From JBALVT01 sp036960305 (GTDB lineage: Bacteria; Pseudomonadota; Gammaproteobacteria; Pseudomonadales; Halieaceae): DNA of 64,000 bases. The stretch spans positions 22,058-86,057 of the forward strand of contig JBALWA010000014.1 of the NCBI GenBank assembly GCA_036960305.1, written 5' to 3'. The position numbers and the translations under genes are program-made. Below are positions 36,208-44,909 of this stretch, piece after piece. The first letter of the stretch is position 1, and every line of letters starts with the position of its first letter. A model generated the notes under the pieces. That model saw only the letters and a list, made by a program, of their open reading frames with translations, did not search any database and was not told the DNA's origin.

Positions 36208-38724
36208 CTAGTTACAGGCCGCTATCAAAACAACCTGCTCCAGCGCGGGTTGGCTAGGCACCAGGCGCAACGGTTCGCTCTGGGTCTCGGTCAGTCGCTT
36301 GCTACGCTGAAATTTGCCCGCATCCTCATTGTTGATTGCAATAAGCTCAATAGCATCCAGGGCGGTAGCTCTGCGCTCTTCCGGCGCGGCATTGTAGAGG
36401 GTGGTACGCATCACAGGCTCGCGTGCCGCTGCCCGGATTTCGGCTTCCATAACAGGCGGCGACCACTCCTGGCCATGGCTTGAACCCGCCGCGCGCGTGA
36501 TGCTCTCATTCATGAGGGTGCCACCGAGGTCATTCACTCCGGCGTTGAGACAGGCCTTGACCCCCTCTCGGCCCATTTTCACCCAGGAGGCCTGAATATT
36601 GTCGATTTGACCGTGAAACACCAATCGCGCGACGGCATGCATCAATATCGCTTCGCGGAAGCTGGGACCTTTACGGGCATTGCCCTTGAGGTACATGGGC
36701 GCTTCCATATGGACAAATGGCAGGGGCACAAATTCGGTAAAGCCGCCGGTACGCTGCTGCAGGTTTCTGACCTCCAACAAATGACGGGCCCAGTGTCTGG
36801 GTTCATCTATGTGCCCGTACATGATCGTGGCGGTGGTCTTGAAACCCACTCCATGGGCCGCTTCCATGACTTCCAGCCACTGCCGGGTATTGAGTTTATC
36901 GGGACACAGTTGCGCCCTGACTTCATCGTGTAGTATCTCGGCCGCCGTTCCGGGTAAAGTACTCAACCCTGCGTCTTTCAGCTGCTGTAGATACTCGCCA
37001 ACACCTAGTCCAAGGGTTTCCGCACCCTGCCAGACTTCAAGTGGCGAAAAAGCATGAATGTGCATACCCGGTGTGGCCCGGCGTACTGTCTCTAAAATAT
37101 CGAGATAAGTCTGGCCAGTGTAATCCGGATGAATTCCGCCCTGCATACATACTTCTGTTGCTCCGCGTGACCAGGCCTCGGTACAACGGCGGGCAACTTC
37201 CTCCGCACTGATATCATAGGGCCTGCCGCGCAAATTCTCACTCATTTTCCCTTTTGAGAAAGCACAAAACTGGCATTTGAAATAGCAGACATTCGTGTAG
37301 TTAATATTGCGATTAACGACGTAGCTGACAGCATCGCCATTTATCTGGCTGCGTAGGGCATCAGCTCGCTGGGCTATATAGCTGAATTCCTTACCGCGAC
37401 TGGTAAACAGTCGCGTAATCTCTTCTTCCGACAGGGCACTTCCCGCCTCACACCGGGTGACAATCTCACGCAGGTCGGCGGCGACTTCATTCGGTGCTAC
37501 GTTCCTTTCCAGCAGGTCTTTCTCAACCGCGGGGACAGGCTGTTCCTCCCCAGGGGCCCAGGTGTCACGCCGGGCAAAACCACCGCTGTCCATATGCCGT
37601 AACACTGCACTGCGCAAGCCAGGTGCCAGCCAGCGCTCCCCCCGCTGGGCGTAGGAAGGATAAATTGTCAATCGCTGTTCCAGGAACTTACCGGCGGACG
37701 CGGTCTCCTGGGCAAGTTTCTCAAGGTGGGGCCAGGGCGCTTCAGGATTCACAAAATCGGGCGTCAGGGGTGAAACACCGCCCCAGTCATTAATACCGGC
37801 CGCAACTATTTGTGGCAACACACCCGGACTGAGATTCGGAGGCGCCTGTATATTCATTTCAGGACCGAAAATCAGCCGGCTAACCGCAATCGTCCACAGC
37901 AATTCATTCAGGTCAGGCTCAGGTGCCGAGGCCATCAGAGTCCCGGGCTTGGCTCTGAAGTTCTGTACAATCACTTCCTGTAAATGACCGTGGCGCTGGT
38001 GGATATCGCGCAGCGCCAACAACGATTCGATGCGCTCACGCCGGGTCTCACCGATACCAATCAGGATGCCGGAGGTAAAGGGTACCGCCGCCTGTCCTGC
38101 CAGTTCCATGGTCTGCAGACGCACAGCGGGGTCCTTATCCGGCGATCCATAGTGGGGCATCCCTTTCTCACAGAGCCGTGAAGAAGCCGACTCCAGCATA
38201 ATTCCCATGGAAGCGCTAACCTCCCGCATACTGGCGATCTCTTCAGCTGTCATGCAACCCGCATTGATATGCGGCAGTAACCCTGTCTCTTCAAGTACCC
38301 GGGAGGCCACTTCGCGAACGTATTCCAGAGTGCTGCTAAAGCCCAGCTCAGCAAGCGCCTTGCGTGCCGTGCTGTAACGCAACTCAGGCTTTTCGCCCAA
38401 GGTGAACAGGGCTTCCTGACAACCCGCCTCAGCACCCTGTCGACACAGCTCCAGTACCTTTTCAACGGGCATGTAAGGCTGCTCAATTTTCTTCGGTGTC
38501 TGGGCAAATGTGCAGTAGTGACAAACATCACGGCACAAATGCGTTAAGGGGATAAATACCTTGCGCGAGTAGCTGACGATATTGCCATGACCGCGGTCAC
38601 GTAACTCACCGGCGACCGCCGCCAGTGCAGCGGTATCATCCAGCATCGCCAGGGACAATGATTCCTCATTACTCAGGGAATCTCCGCTGACCAGCCTGCT
38701 TCTCAAGGTTGTCCAATCTGTCAT
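36208..38724 (-). CDS. fbiC: FO synthase, CofG-CofH fusion
   Basis: An 838-residue double radical-SAM enzyme that makes the deazaflavin FO from tyrosine and the flavin precursor 5-amino-6-ribitylamino-uracil. The N-terminal CofG half holds Cys64, Cys68 and Cys71 (CRDVCHYC); the C-terminal CofH half holds Cys480, Cys484 and Cys487 (CYFKCQFC). A linker of about 60 residues joins the two halves at roughly 380-440. The fused form is known from actinobacteria (FbiC) and some proteobacteria and algae; archaea have separate genes. Its start overlaps the cofC stop by 4 bp. Last biosynthetic gene of the operon, followed by ung. Confidence 0.96.
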   Translation of the reverse strand: MTDWTTLRSRLVSGDSLSNEESLSLAMLDDTAALAAVAGELRDRGHGNIVSYSRKVFIPLTHLCRDVCHYCTFAQTPKKIEQPYMPVEKVLELCRQGAEAGCQEALFTLGEKPELRYSTARKALAELGFSSTLEYVREVASRVLEETGLLPHINAGCMTAEEIASMREVSASMGIMLESASSRLCEKGMPHYGSPDKDPAVRLQTMELAGQAAVPFTSGILIGIGETRRERIESLLALRDIHQRHGHLQEVIVQNFRAKPGTLMASAPEPDLNELLWTIAVSRLIFGPEMNIQAPPNLSPGVLPQIVAAGINDWGGVSPLTPDFVNPEAPWPHLEKLAQETASAGKFLEQRLTIYPSYAQRGERWLAPGLRSAVLRHMDSGGFARRDTWAPGEEQPVPAVEKDLLERNVAPNEVAADLREIVTRCEAGSALSEEEITRLFTSRGKEFSYIAQRADALRSQINGDAVSYVVNRNINYTNVCYFKCQFCAFSKGKMSENLRGRPYDISAEEVARRCTEAWSRGATEVCMQGGIHPDYTGQTYLDILETVRRATPGMHIHAFSPLEVWQGAETLGLGVGEYLQQLKDAGLSTLPGTAAEILHDEVRAQLCPDKLNTRQWLEVMEAAHGVGFKTTATIMYGHIDEPRHWARHLLEVRNLQQRTGGFTEFVPLPFVHMEAPMYLKGNARKGPSFREAILMHAVARLVFHGQIDNIQASWVKMGREGVKACLNAGVNDLGGTLMNESITRAAGSSHGQEWSPPVMEAEIRAAAREPVMRTTLYNAAPEERRATALDAIELIAINNEDAGKFQRSKRLTETQSEPLRLVPSQPALEQVVLIAACN

Positions 38725-39446
38725 AGTGTCTTCCCACCACTGGCCGCTAAATCATTCTCAATATCAAGGCTTGGTATTAACATGTCTATTCGCTTACCCA
38801 ATTCTGTTTGCAACAGTAACTCCGCTGTATGACCGCTTCGCCCTTCCCTCAACTCACACATCAACAAAGCGACGTCCGCAGGCTGGTCTACATCCAGGCC
38901 AATACCCATTCTGCTCAGGATTGAAACGTGAATACCAGCCCCCTCTGCAGCGCGCCGGTGTTTGGCACAACTGTCTAAACCAAAATGAAACGGAGGCCGG
39001 CTGGCCACATTAAAAGCGAGCAGGTTCGTCCCTTTAAATGCACGATCACAGCCAACTACCAAACCCGCGGATGCATCCTGTTCCCGCAGCACGGCAGTGA
39101 TGTCATCTGACGACAGCAGGGGAAGGTCGCCGTGTAAAACCAGCGTTGGCCACTCACCACCCAAACAGAGTCGATCACAGGACTTTTCGAGAATCTGATT
39201 GAGACCTCTGCCATCCAGGATCCGCTCGTCGAGAAAATCTACAGCGTATTTACTGGCCAGGAGATCTGCCCCGGGATCATCCGACACCAGAGTCACACGA
39301 TCAATATCCGGGTGAGCACTCAGTACACTGAGCACGTCTTCTGCCATCGCCTGGGCCAGCGCACGGCGTTCAGCAGGACGCAGCAACCCCGACAAGCGGG
39401 TTTTAGCGCTAACCAGATCTTTCAGTGGGACAATAGCCTGTGCCAA
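38721..39446 (-). CDS. cofC: Phospholactate-type guanylyltransferase CofC
   Basis: Activates a phosphorylated three-carbon acid (2-phospholactate, phosphoenolpyruvate or 3-phosphoglycerate, depending on lineage) with GTP for F420 assembly. The 241-residue protein starts with the family pattern IVPLKDLVSAKTRLSG and contains LHGDLPLLSSDDI for nucleotide and metal binding. About 30 C-terminal residues extend past the core. Three bp separate it from cofD and it overlaps fbiC. Confidence 0.92.
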   Translation of the reverse strand: MAQAIVPLKDLVSAKTRLSGLLRPAERRALAQAMAEDVLSVLSAHPDIDRVTLVSDDPGADLLASKYAVDFLDERILDGRGLNQILEKSCDRLCLGGEWPTLVLHGDLPLLSSDDITAVLREQDASAGLVVGCDRAFKGTNLLAFNVASRPPFHFGLDSCAKHRRAAEGAGIHVSILSRMGIGLDVDQPADVALLMCELREGRSGHTAELLLQTELGKRIDMLIPSLDIENDLAASGGKTL

Positions 39447-39449
39447 ATC

Positions 39450-40412
39450 TCAACTCTCAACCAATTGAAGCGTAAATTGCGCCAGTGTTTGTTTATCTTC
39501 CCGGCTCTGCATAATTGTCGACGTTACAGCCACTTTGACTCCCGTCCGACCAATATCCGTCGCCAGTTTAACGTCACTTTGGTCAATAACGAAGTGATCC
39601 AGTAATCCGGGGTAATTGTGGGCATAGTGTTCGGCCACGGCTTGTGCCGTCACCGGCATACTCAGCTCCGCCATCATTTTGGCCGCAGGCCCCTTGATCG
39701 CCATGCCAGCAACGATGGGCGATACAGCAACCACAGGGACTGCTGCCTCCAGCAACGCGTCAACCATACCGGGAATCTGTAGAATCGGATCGACGCTAAC
39801 AAAGGGGTTGGAGGGACAAATAATCACAGCGGCCAATCGATCGCTAGCCAGTAGGGCCTGAATCGCAGGATTTGGGCGGGCTTTCTCTATGCCCTCAAAT
39901 TTGAACCCCTCGACAGCGGGTTCACATTGTCGGCGTACAAAGTAATGCTGAAAAGGGAGGTCTCCCTCGCTGGAATGCACCACTGTCCGCACTGAGTCCT
40001 CAGACATAGGATAGACCGTACTGGTCACGCCCAGTCGAGTGGCGAGATCTGCTGTCACCTGTGACAGTCCACTGCCACTTGCAAGCGCCTGGGTGCGCCA
40101 CAAATGCGTCGCCAGATCCCTATCCCCAAGACGAAACCAGGTTTCCCCCCCAAGGGACTCCAGCGCATCCATCGCCTGCCAGGACTCGCCGGCAAGCCCC
40201 CAGCCCAGGGTCTGGTTATTGAGACCCGCGAGGGTGTAGAGCAATGTGTCAATATCGGGAGAAATATGCAGGCCCAGATGCGTAAAATCATCACCTGTAT
40301 TGACCATGACAGCCAGCCCCTCAGCCGGCAATACATCGGCCAGGCCCAGCGCCAGTTTGGCCCCTCCGACTCCGCCACTCAGGGCGAGTATCGTTTTACC
40401 CTCAGCGACCAT
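39450..40412 (-). CDS. cofD: 2-phospholactate transferase CofD
   Basis: Transfers the activated three-carbon phosphoacid from CofC product to FO, giving F420-0 (or a variant). The 320-residue protein has the CofD features ALSGGVGGAKLALGL near residue 10, NTGDDFTHLGLHISPDIDT, and ICPSNPFVSVDPILQI. Its ATG overlaps the stop of cofE as TGATG. Confidence 0.95.
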   Translation of the reverse strand: MVAEGKTILALSGGVGGAKLALGLADVLPAEGLAVMVNTGDDFTHLGLHISPDIDTLLYTLAGLNNQTLGWGLAGESWQAMDALESLGGETWFRLGDRDLATHLWRTQALASGSGLSQVTADLATRLGVTSTVYPMSEDSVRTVVHSSEGDLPFQHYFVRRQCEPAVEGFKFEGIEKARPNPAIQALLASDRLAAVIICPSNPFVSVDPILQIPGMVDALLEAAVPVVAVSPIVAGMAIKGPAAKMMAELSMPVTAQAVAEHYAHNYPGLLDHFVIDQSDVKLATDIGRTGVKVAVTSTIMQSREDKQTLAQFTLQLVES

Positions 40413-41179
40413 CAGCGGAACATATCCACGGCCTTGTCTCGAATCAGGCTTTCAGATCCCACCGCAGCAGAAACCAACTGTGCCCCTCGGACCAGCACCA
40501 CAGGACAGGCCTCAGCAGCTTGCCCCATTACCAGAGAAGCCGCAGCTGCTAGCTCATCAGCAACGGCAGCTTCAGTTACCTCCAGCAGATTCCCAAACAT
40601 ATCCCTTTCACCCACCTGGTTGAAAAGCGGTAAAAAGCCCGCGGTACCGATGGCTATACCCACTGTGCCATTTCGCCAGGCCCGTCCAGCACTGTCATTG
40701 ATAATGATTTTTGGGGCGACATCAGCCAGGTCCCCTAGGGACTGGCTCAGAGCTTCCGCAGAAGCATCAGGATCTTCTGGCAGAAGTAGTACCTGGGGAT
40801 CATCCTCACTATTGGGTATGTTGGACTTATCGATACCCGCGTTGGCATGAACATAGCCATTGCGATGTTCAACTATGACCACCCCCGGGCGTACCCGGAT
40901 AACTTCCCGGGATTCCCGCAGTATCAGTTCTGCCTGGCGCGGGTCCTTATCCGCCTGCTCTGCCAGCTGTAACGCCCGTTCTCCCGGAATAACATCTGCC
41001 AACCTGACGTAGCGACCCTCGGCCTTGGATACGATCTTCTGGGCCAGCACCAGTACATCATCCGCGGCCAGGGCCAGCTTGTTGTTCGCCAGGGCTTCCA
41101 AAATGAGCTCGGGCAAGTCATCCCCGGGCTCTACCCGTGGGAATCCCTCCAGAGGTATCAGTTCAAGCGTATTGGGCAT
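40412..41179 (-). CDS. cofE: F420-0:gamma-L-glutamyl ligase CofE
   Basis: Adds glutamate residues to F420-0 to form the oligoglutamate tail. The 255-residue protein is the ligase domain alone: IPLEGFPRVEPGDDL near the start, VLAQKIVSKAEGR, HRNGYVHANAGIDKSN and NDSAGRAWRNGTVGIAIG. It lacks the C-terminal FMN-dependent reductase domain that mycobacterial FbiB carries. One-base overlaps join it to npdG upstream and cofD downstream. Confidence 0.95.
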   Translation of the reverse strand: MPNTLELIPLEGFPRVEPGDDLPELILEALANNKLALAADDVLVLAQKIVSKAEGRYVRLADVIPGERALQLAEQADKDPRQAELILRESREVIRVRPGVVIVEHRNGYVHANAGIDKSNIPNSEDDPQVLLLPEDPDASAEALSQSLGDLADVAPKIIINDSAGRAWRNGTVGIAIGTAGFLPLFNQVGERDMFGNLLEVTEAAVADELAAAASLVMGQAAEACPVVLVRGAQLVSAAVGSESLIRDKAVDMFR

Positions 41180-41862
41180 TAACCCTCGTCCAGACCACTG
41201 ATAGTAATGCCGGCATGGCAGTTGTATTGCTTGTTAATCACGATCAATACAGAGGTAAGGGCTTCCGCCGCCGCCGCGTTGTTTATCATGCCAGCGTGGA
41301 AGCCGCGCATACCCGCAGCTTCTACCAGTGTAATAACCGCCTCGCGCGCTACCTTCTTGTTGCCGCAAACCAGCACATCACAGGAAAGACCCTTGCCGTC
41401 CTGCAGGTGATGGGCGGCGACGTTCTGGAAAGCGGAGACAACGGACACTTCCTCGCCCAGGATCTCCTGGGCTATTTGCCCGGCACTGCCCTCGGCAGGC
41501 ATTTGCACCCTGGCCACCTTTGGCGGCTTCAGCGGTACGGTGACGTCAATCAAGATTTTGCCCTGCAGTGCAGGCTTAACCAACTCCAAAGTACTCGCCT
41601 GATGGCTAAAGGGAACGGTCAGGGTCACGATATCGGCCGCCTGTGCGGCTGCCAGATTCTCCATAGCCTGGACAGTGATCGAGCCCACCCCGCGCTCGGC
41701 CATAATTTCACGCAAGTCGGCAGCAGCTGCCTCGGCCTTTTCCTCTGTGCGCGAGCCGATAATGACCTGATATCCGGCCTGAGCCCAACGTCGGGCGAGC
41801 CCGGTACCAAGGTCTCCAGTCCCGCCCAAAATGGCAAGTACGGGTAAATTCTCTGTTGTCAT
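41179..41862 (-). CDS. npdG: F420-dependent NADP oxidoreductase
   Basis: Moves hydride between F420H2 and NADP(H). A single Rossmann domain of 227 residues begins with ILGGTGDLGTGLARRWA and the IGSRTEEKA stretch expected for NADP 2'-phosphate binding. A central VTVPF and DVTVPLKPP follow, and the C-terminal helical part has SAFQNVAAHHLQD, the F420-site pattern of Fno/NpdG. It is the first gene of the operon npdG-cofE-cofD-cofC-fbiC and gives the cell a way to charge F420 from NADPH. The promoter must lie in the 227 bp shared with the divergent SDR gene. Confidence 0.9.
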   Translation of the reverse strand: MTTENLPVLAILGGTGDLGTGLARRWAQAGYQVIIGSRTEEKAEAAAADLREIMAERGVGSITVQAMENLAAAQAADIVTLTVPFSHQASTLELVKPALQGKILIDVTVPLKPPKVARVQMPAEGSAGQIAQEILGEEVSVVSAFQNVAAHHLQDGKGLSCDVLVCGNKKVAREAVITLVEAAGMRGFHAGMINNAAAAEALTSVLIVINKQYNCHAGITISGLDEG

Positions 41863-42007
41863 AACATGTGTTCCCGGTGGTATGTTTCGAAGTGAAGTAC
41901 AGTATGTGCTACCGGTTCCAAATAGTGTTGTCCATTGGCAGCAAAGCGGTGCCCGATAATTTCCAGCTCAAGGCATTTGAGTTAGGATGTGCACCGCTGG
42001 AGCATAT

Positions 42008-42020
42008 TATGTAAAACATA
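42008..42020. promoter_or_regulatory. Short dyad in the npdG-SDR divergent region
   Basis: TATGT-AAA-ACATA, a 5+3+5 inverted repeat 69 bp before the SDR start, in an otherwise plain 227 bp intergenic region. It could be an operator for either divergent unit; weak by length alone. Confidence 0.3.
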
Positions 42021-42089
42021 GTGCAATCACAAGCGCGGTGGATTACAGCTCTGCAATGATCAAGACATTATGCGCAAGGAGTCAAATAG

Positions 42090-42866
42090 ATGGACAACCC
42101 TCTGGATTTTGCCGGCAAAGCGGTAATTGTCACTGGCGGCGGTAAGGGCATAGGCAAAGGAATTACCGAGAGCTTCCTCGCTGCGGGGGCCCAGGTACTG
42201 ATCTGTGGCCGCTCTGAGCCTGAAACCTTACCTCAAAGCGGCGGCAATACTGCGCTATTTATCGCCTGTGACGTTCGCGATTTCGAGCAAATTGAGGCCT
42301 GTGTGGACTACGCAGTTGAGCAGTTTGGCCGGCTGGACGTGCTGGTAAACAATGCGGGCGGCGCGCCACATGCCGACGCCGCCACCGTTTCACCGCGATT
42401 TTCCGAGTCCATTATCCGCCTCAACCTGATCGCCCCTCTCAATTTCAGTCAGGCGGCCAACCGCGTCATGCAGGAACAGGAATCCGGCGGCAGCATAGTC
42501 AATATTGCCAGTGTAAGCACGATACGCCCCTCTCCCGGGACAGCGGCTTACGGTGCCGCCAAGGCCGGCCTGGTCAATCTCGGAACCTCGCTGGCTGTTG
42601 AATGGGCACCTAAAGTACGAGTAAATGCTGTCGTAGTCGGCCTGACCCAGACAGAGCAGTCACACCTGCACTATGGCGATGCCGACGGAATCGCGGCGGT
42701 TGGAGCCACAATTCCATTGGGCCGAATGGCGCTTCCGGAAGATATTGGCAATGCCTGCCTGTTTCTCGCTTCACCCCTGTCATCTTATGTCAGCGGTACC
42801 AACTTTGCCGTGCACGGGGGCGGTGAGAAGCCCGCCTTTCTCGATGCCGCCAATGTAAGCAGCTAA
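42090..42866 (+). CDS. Short-chain dehydrogenase/reductase
   Basis: A 258-residue classical SDR with the cofactor motif TGGGKGIG near residues 15-22, NNAGG at about 88-92, the catalytic Ser in NIASVS and the YxxxK pair in AAYGAAKAG. The substrate is not evident. AAGGAG lies eight bases before the ATG. The next gene, a quinoprotein dehydrogenase, starts 4 bp after the stop, so both are one transcript. It is divergent from the F420 operon. Confidence 0.93.
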   Translation: MDNPLDFAGKAVIVTGGGKGIGKGITESFLAAGAQVLICGRSEPETLPQSGGNTALFIACDVRDFEQIEACVDYAVEQFGRLDVLVNNAGGAPHADAATVSPRFSESIIRLNLIAPLNFSQAANRVMQEQESGGSIVNIASVSTIRPSPGTAAYGAAKAGLVNLGTSLAVEWAPKVRVNAVVVGLTQTEQSHLHYGDADGIAAVGATIPLGRMALPEDIGNACLFLASPLSSYVSGTNFAVHGGGEKPAFLDAANVSS

Positions 42867-42870
42867 AACC

Positions 42871-44853
42871 TTGATACAAGTGCAGACAGTTCGAACCACA
42901 CTGGCAGCCTGCCTGTGCAGCTTCCTATTGCTAGCTTGCAAAAACAGCAGCACGCAAGCGCCGGTGCCCGCCCCTAATGCAGCCCCTTCTGAGTGGACGG
43001 CCTATGGTGGCGAGAAGGCAGCCAAGTACTCCCCTCTGGCGGATATCACGCCTGCTAATGTTGCCGACCTGGAACCTGTGTGGACTCACAACTCAGGTGA
43101 CTTCGCCAACGGCAGTGGCGATTGGACTTTTACCTCCCTGCAGGTAACCCCCCTGGTCGCCGATGATTCGCTGTATTACTGCACGCCCTTTGGTCGAGTA
43201 TTCGCACTGAATGCCGAAACGGGGCAAGAGCGTTGGAAATTTGACCCGAAAGTGAAAAACAAACGTAGCGGCATCTACCCTGCGGTCTGTAGGGGTGTCT
43301 CCCTATGGCGCGCCGCTGAAGACACCGGGCGCCTCTGTGACCAGCGCATCATCTATGGCACACGGGATGCTGAGCTGATTGCGCTTGATGCCGGATCGGG
43401 TGCACCCTGCGAGGATTTTGGCCAAGAGGGCCGGGTGAAGTTGCGCGAAGGTATCAGCGGCGCCGAACCCTTTGAGTACTACCCCACTTCCCCGCCTTTT
43501 ATTATCGGCGATGTCGCCGTCATCGGTGCACTGGTACCCGATAATGAACGGACGGGTGTGCCAAGCGGTGTTGTCCGTGCATTTAACGTCCGCACAGGTG
43601 CCCTGGTATGGGCCTGGGAACCCGTCAGCGACGACTATCGCCAGCGCCATCGCGACGATCTGGGAAACACCCGCTATCATCTGGGGTCGCCCAATGTCTG
43701 GGCTCCCATCTCCGGCGACCCGGAACTGGGGTTGGTTTACATCCCCACAGGAAACCCCTCACCTGACCTTTACGGCGGCCAGAGGGACGGCATAGATTAT
43801 TATGGGTCCTCCACGGTCGCGGTGGACGCTAGCACTGGCAAAGTTCGCTGGCACTATCAGGCTGTACACCACGATGTCTGGGATTACGACGTGGCTTCAC
43901 AGCCCACCTTGTTCGATATCCCGGGCGTAGGCAATTCTCGCCCCGGTCTGGCTCAGGCGACAAAAATGGGTCATATTTTCTTGCTGGACAGGGAAACTGG
44001 CGAACCCCTGTACCCCGTCGAAGAACGCCCCGTGCCGCAGGATGGCGTACCCGGAGAATCGCTCTCTCCCACCCAGCCCTTCCCAACACACCCGCCTCCC
44101 CTGCACTTACCCACACAGCTCACCGCCGAAAACATGGACGGTTTTGTCTATTTTGATCGCAAGGGCTGCCAGGCCGAACTCGCCAAATACCGCTCCGAGG
44201 GCATGTTTACACCGCCGTCCCTCCAGGGCAGTATCATTTATCCAACCACCACAGGCGGTATTAACTGGGGCGGCATTACCATTGACCCGGAGCAGGGCAT
44301 TCTCTATGCCAACCAGATGCATCTGGCCTCAGTGGTCCAACTTATACCCCGGAAAGCCTATGATGAGTTGAACCCCAGCGCCGGCTACCCCCTGGAGCAC
44401 TATCCGATGAAAGGGACGGCCTACGGCGTTCGTCGATTCCCGCTAACGTCACCGCTCACCGGGGCGCCCTGCAACCCCCGACCCTGGGGAAGCCTGACCG
44501 CCGTAGATTTAAAAACAGGTGACACCTTATGGCGTCGTCCCCTGGGCACAACCCGGGGGTTGGCGCCATGGCCGCTGTGGTTTAACGCCGGCGCGCCCAA
44601 TATCGGAGGTTCTGTTGCAACGGGGGGCGGGTTGCTGTTCATCGGCGCCGCTGGCGACGGGTTTTTCAGGGCCTTTGACAGCCTGACCGGAGAAGAGCTG
44701 TGGCGACACAAAATGCCTTATACTGCAAATGCCACGCCAATCAGCTATCGTACGCACACCGGCGGCCGACAGTTCGTGGTTGTAGCTGCCGGTGGTCACG
44801 GCTGGTCCAGCCCGGGTGATGCGCTGGTTGCATTCGCGCTGCCAAAGGACTAG
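42871..44853 (+). CDS. PQQ-dependent dehydrogenase (Gcd-like quinoprotein), lipoprotein
   Basis: A 660-residue periplasmic quinoprotein. The start is TTG, with a lipoprotein signal ending in FLLLAC (Cys near residue 22). The mature part opens EWTAYGGEKAAKYSPL, typical of the eight-bladed PQQ-binding propeller family of glucose, quinate and shikimate dehydrogenases. Metal-site text such as LGSPNVWAPIS and the propeller repeats (DRETGEPLYP, DLKTGDTLWRRPLG) follow, and it closes with FVVVAAGGHG. There is no CXXCH, so no fused cytochrome domain. No PQQ biosynthesis genes are in the window. The substrate is unknown. Confidence 0.85.
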   Translation: MIQVQTVRTTLAACLCSFLLLACKNSSTQAPVPAPNAAPSEWTAYGGEKAAKYSPLADITPANVADLEPVWTHNSGDFANGSGDWTFTSLQVTPLVADDSLYYCTPFGRVFALNAETGQERWKFDPKVKNKRSGIYPAVCRGVSLWRAAEDTGRLCDQRIIYGTRDAELIALDAGSGAPCEDFGQEGRVKLREGISGAEPFEYYPTSPPFIIGDVAVIGALVPDNERTGVPSGVVRAFNVRTGALVWAWEPVSDDYRQRHRDDLGNTRYHLGSPNVWAPISGDPELGLVYIPTGNPSPDLYGGQRDGIDYYGSSTVAVDASTGKVRWHYQAVHHDVWDYDVASQPTLFDIPGVGNSRPGLAQATKMGHIFLLDRETGEPLYPVEERPVPQDGVPGESLSPTQPFPTHPPPLHLPTQLTAENMDGFVYFDRKGCQAELAKYRSEGMFTPPSLQGSIIYPTTTGGINWGGITIDPEQGILYANQMHLASVVQLIPRKAYDELNPSAGYPLEHYPMKGTAYGVRRFPLTSPLTGAPCNPRPWGSLTAVDLKTGDTLWRRPLGTTRGLAPWPLWFNAGAPNIGGSVATGGGLLFIGAAGDGFFRAFDSLTGEELWRHKMPYTANATPISYRTHTGGRQFVVVAAGGHGWSSPGDALVAFALPKD

Positions 44854-44909
44854 GACTGACCGCTTCGCCACTGTAGCCCACCTTCAAACCCACTGTAAGG
44901 ACGGTATTT

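Noticed and set aside
40104..40850. 248-residue plus-strand frame opposite cofD and cofE
   Set aside because: It is antisense to two clear F420 genes, has no recognisable domain and a composition typical of a shadow frame.
41137..41847. 236-residue plus-strand frame opposite npdG
   Set aside because: The npdG frame has clear family motifs on the other strand; this frame has none.
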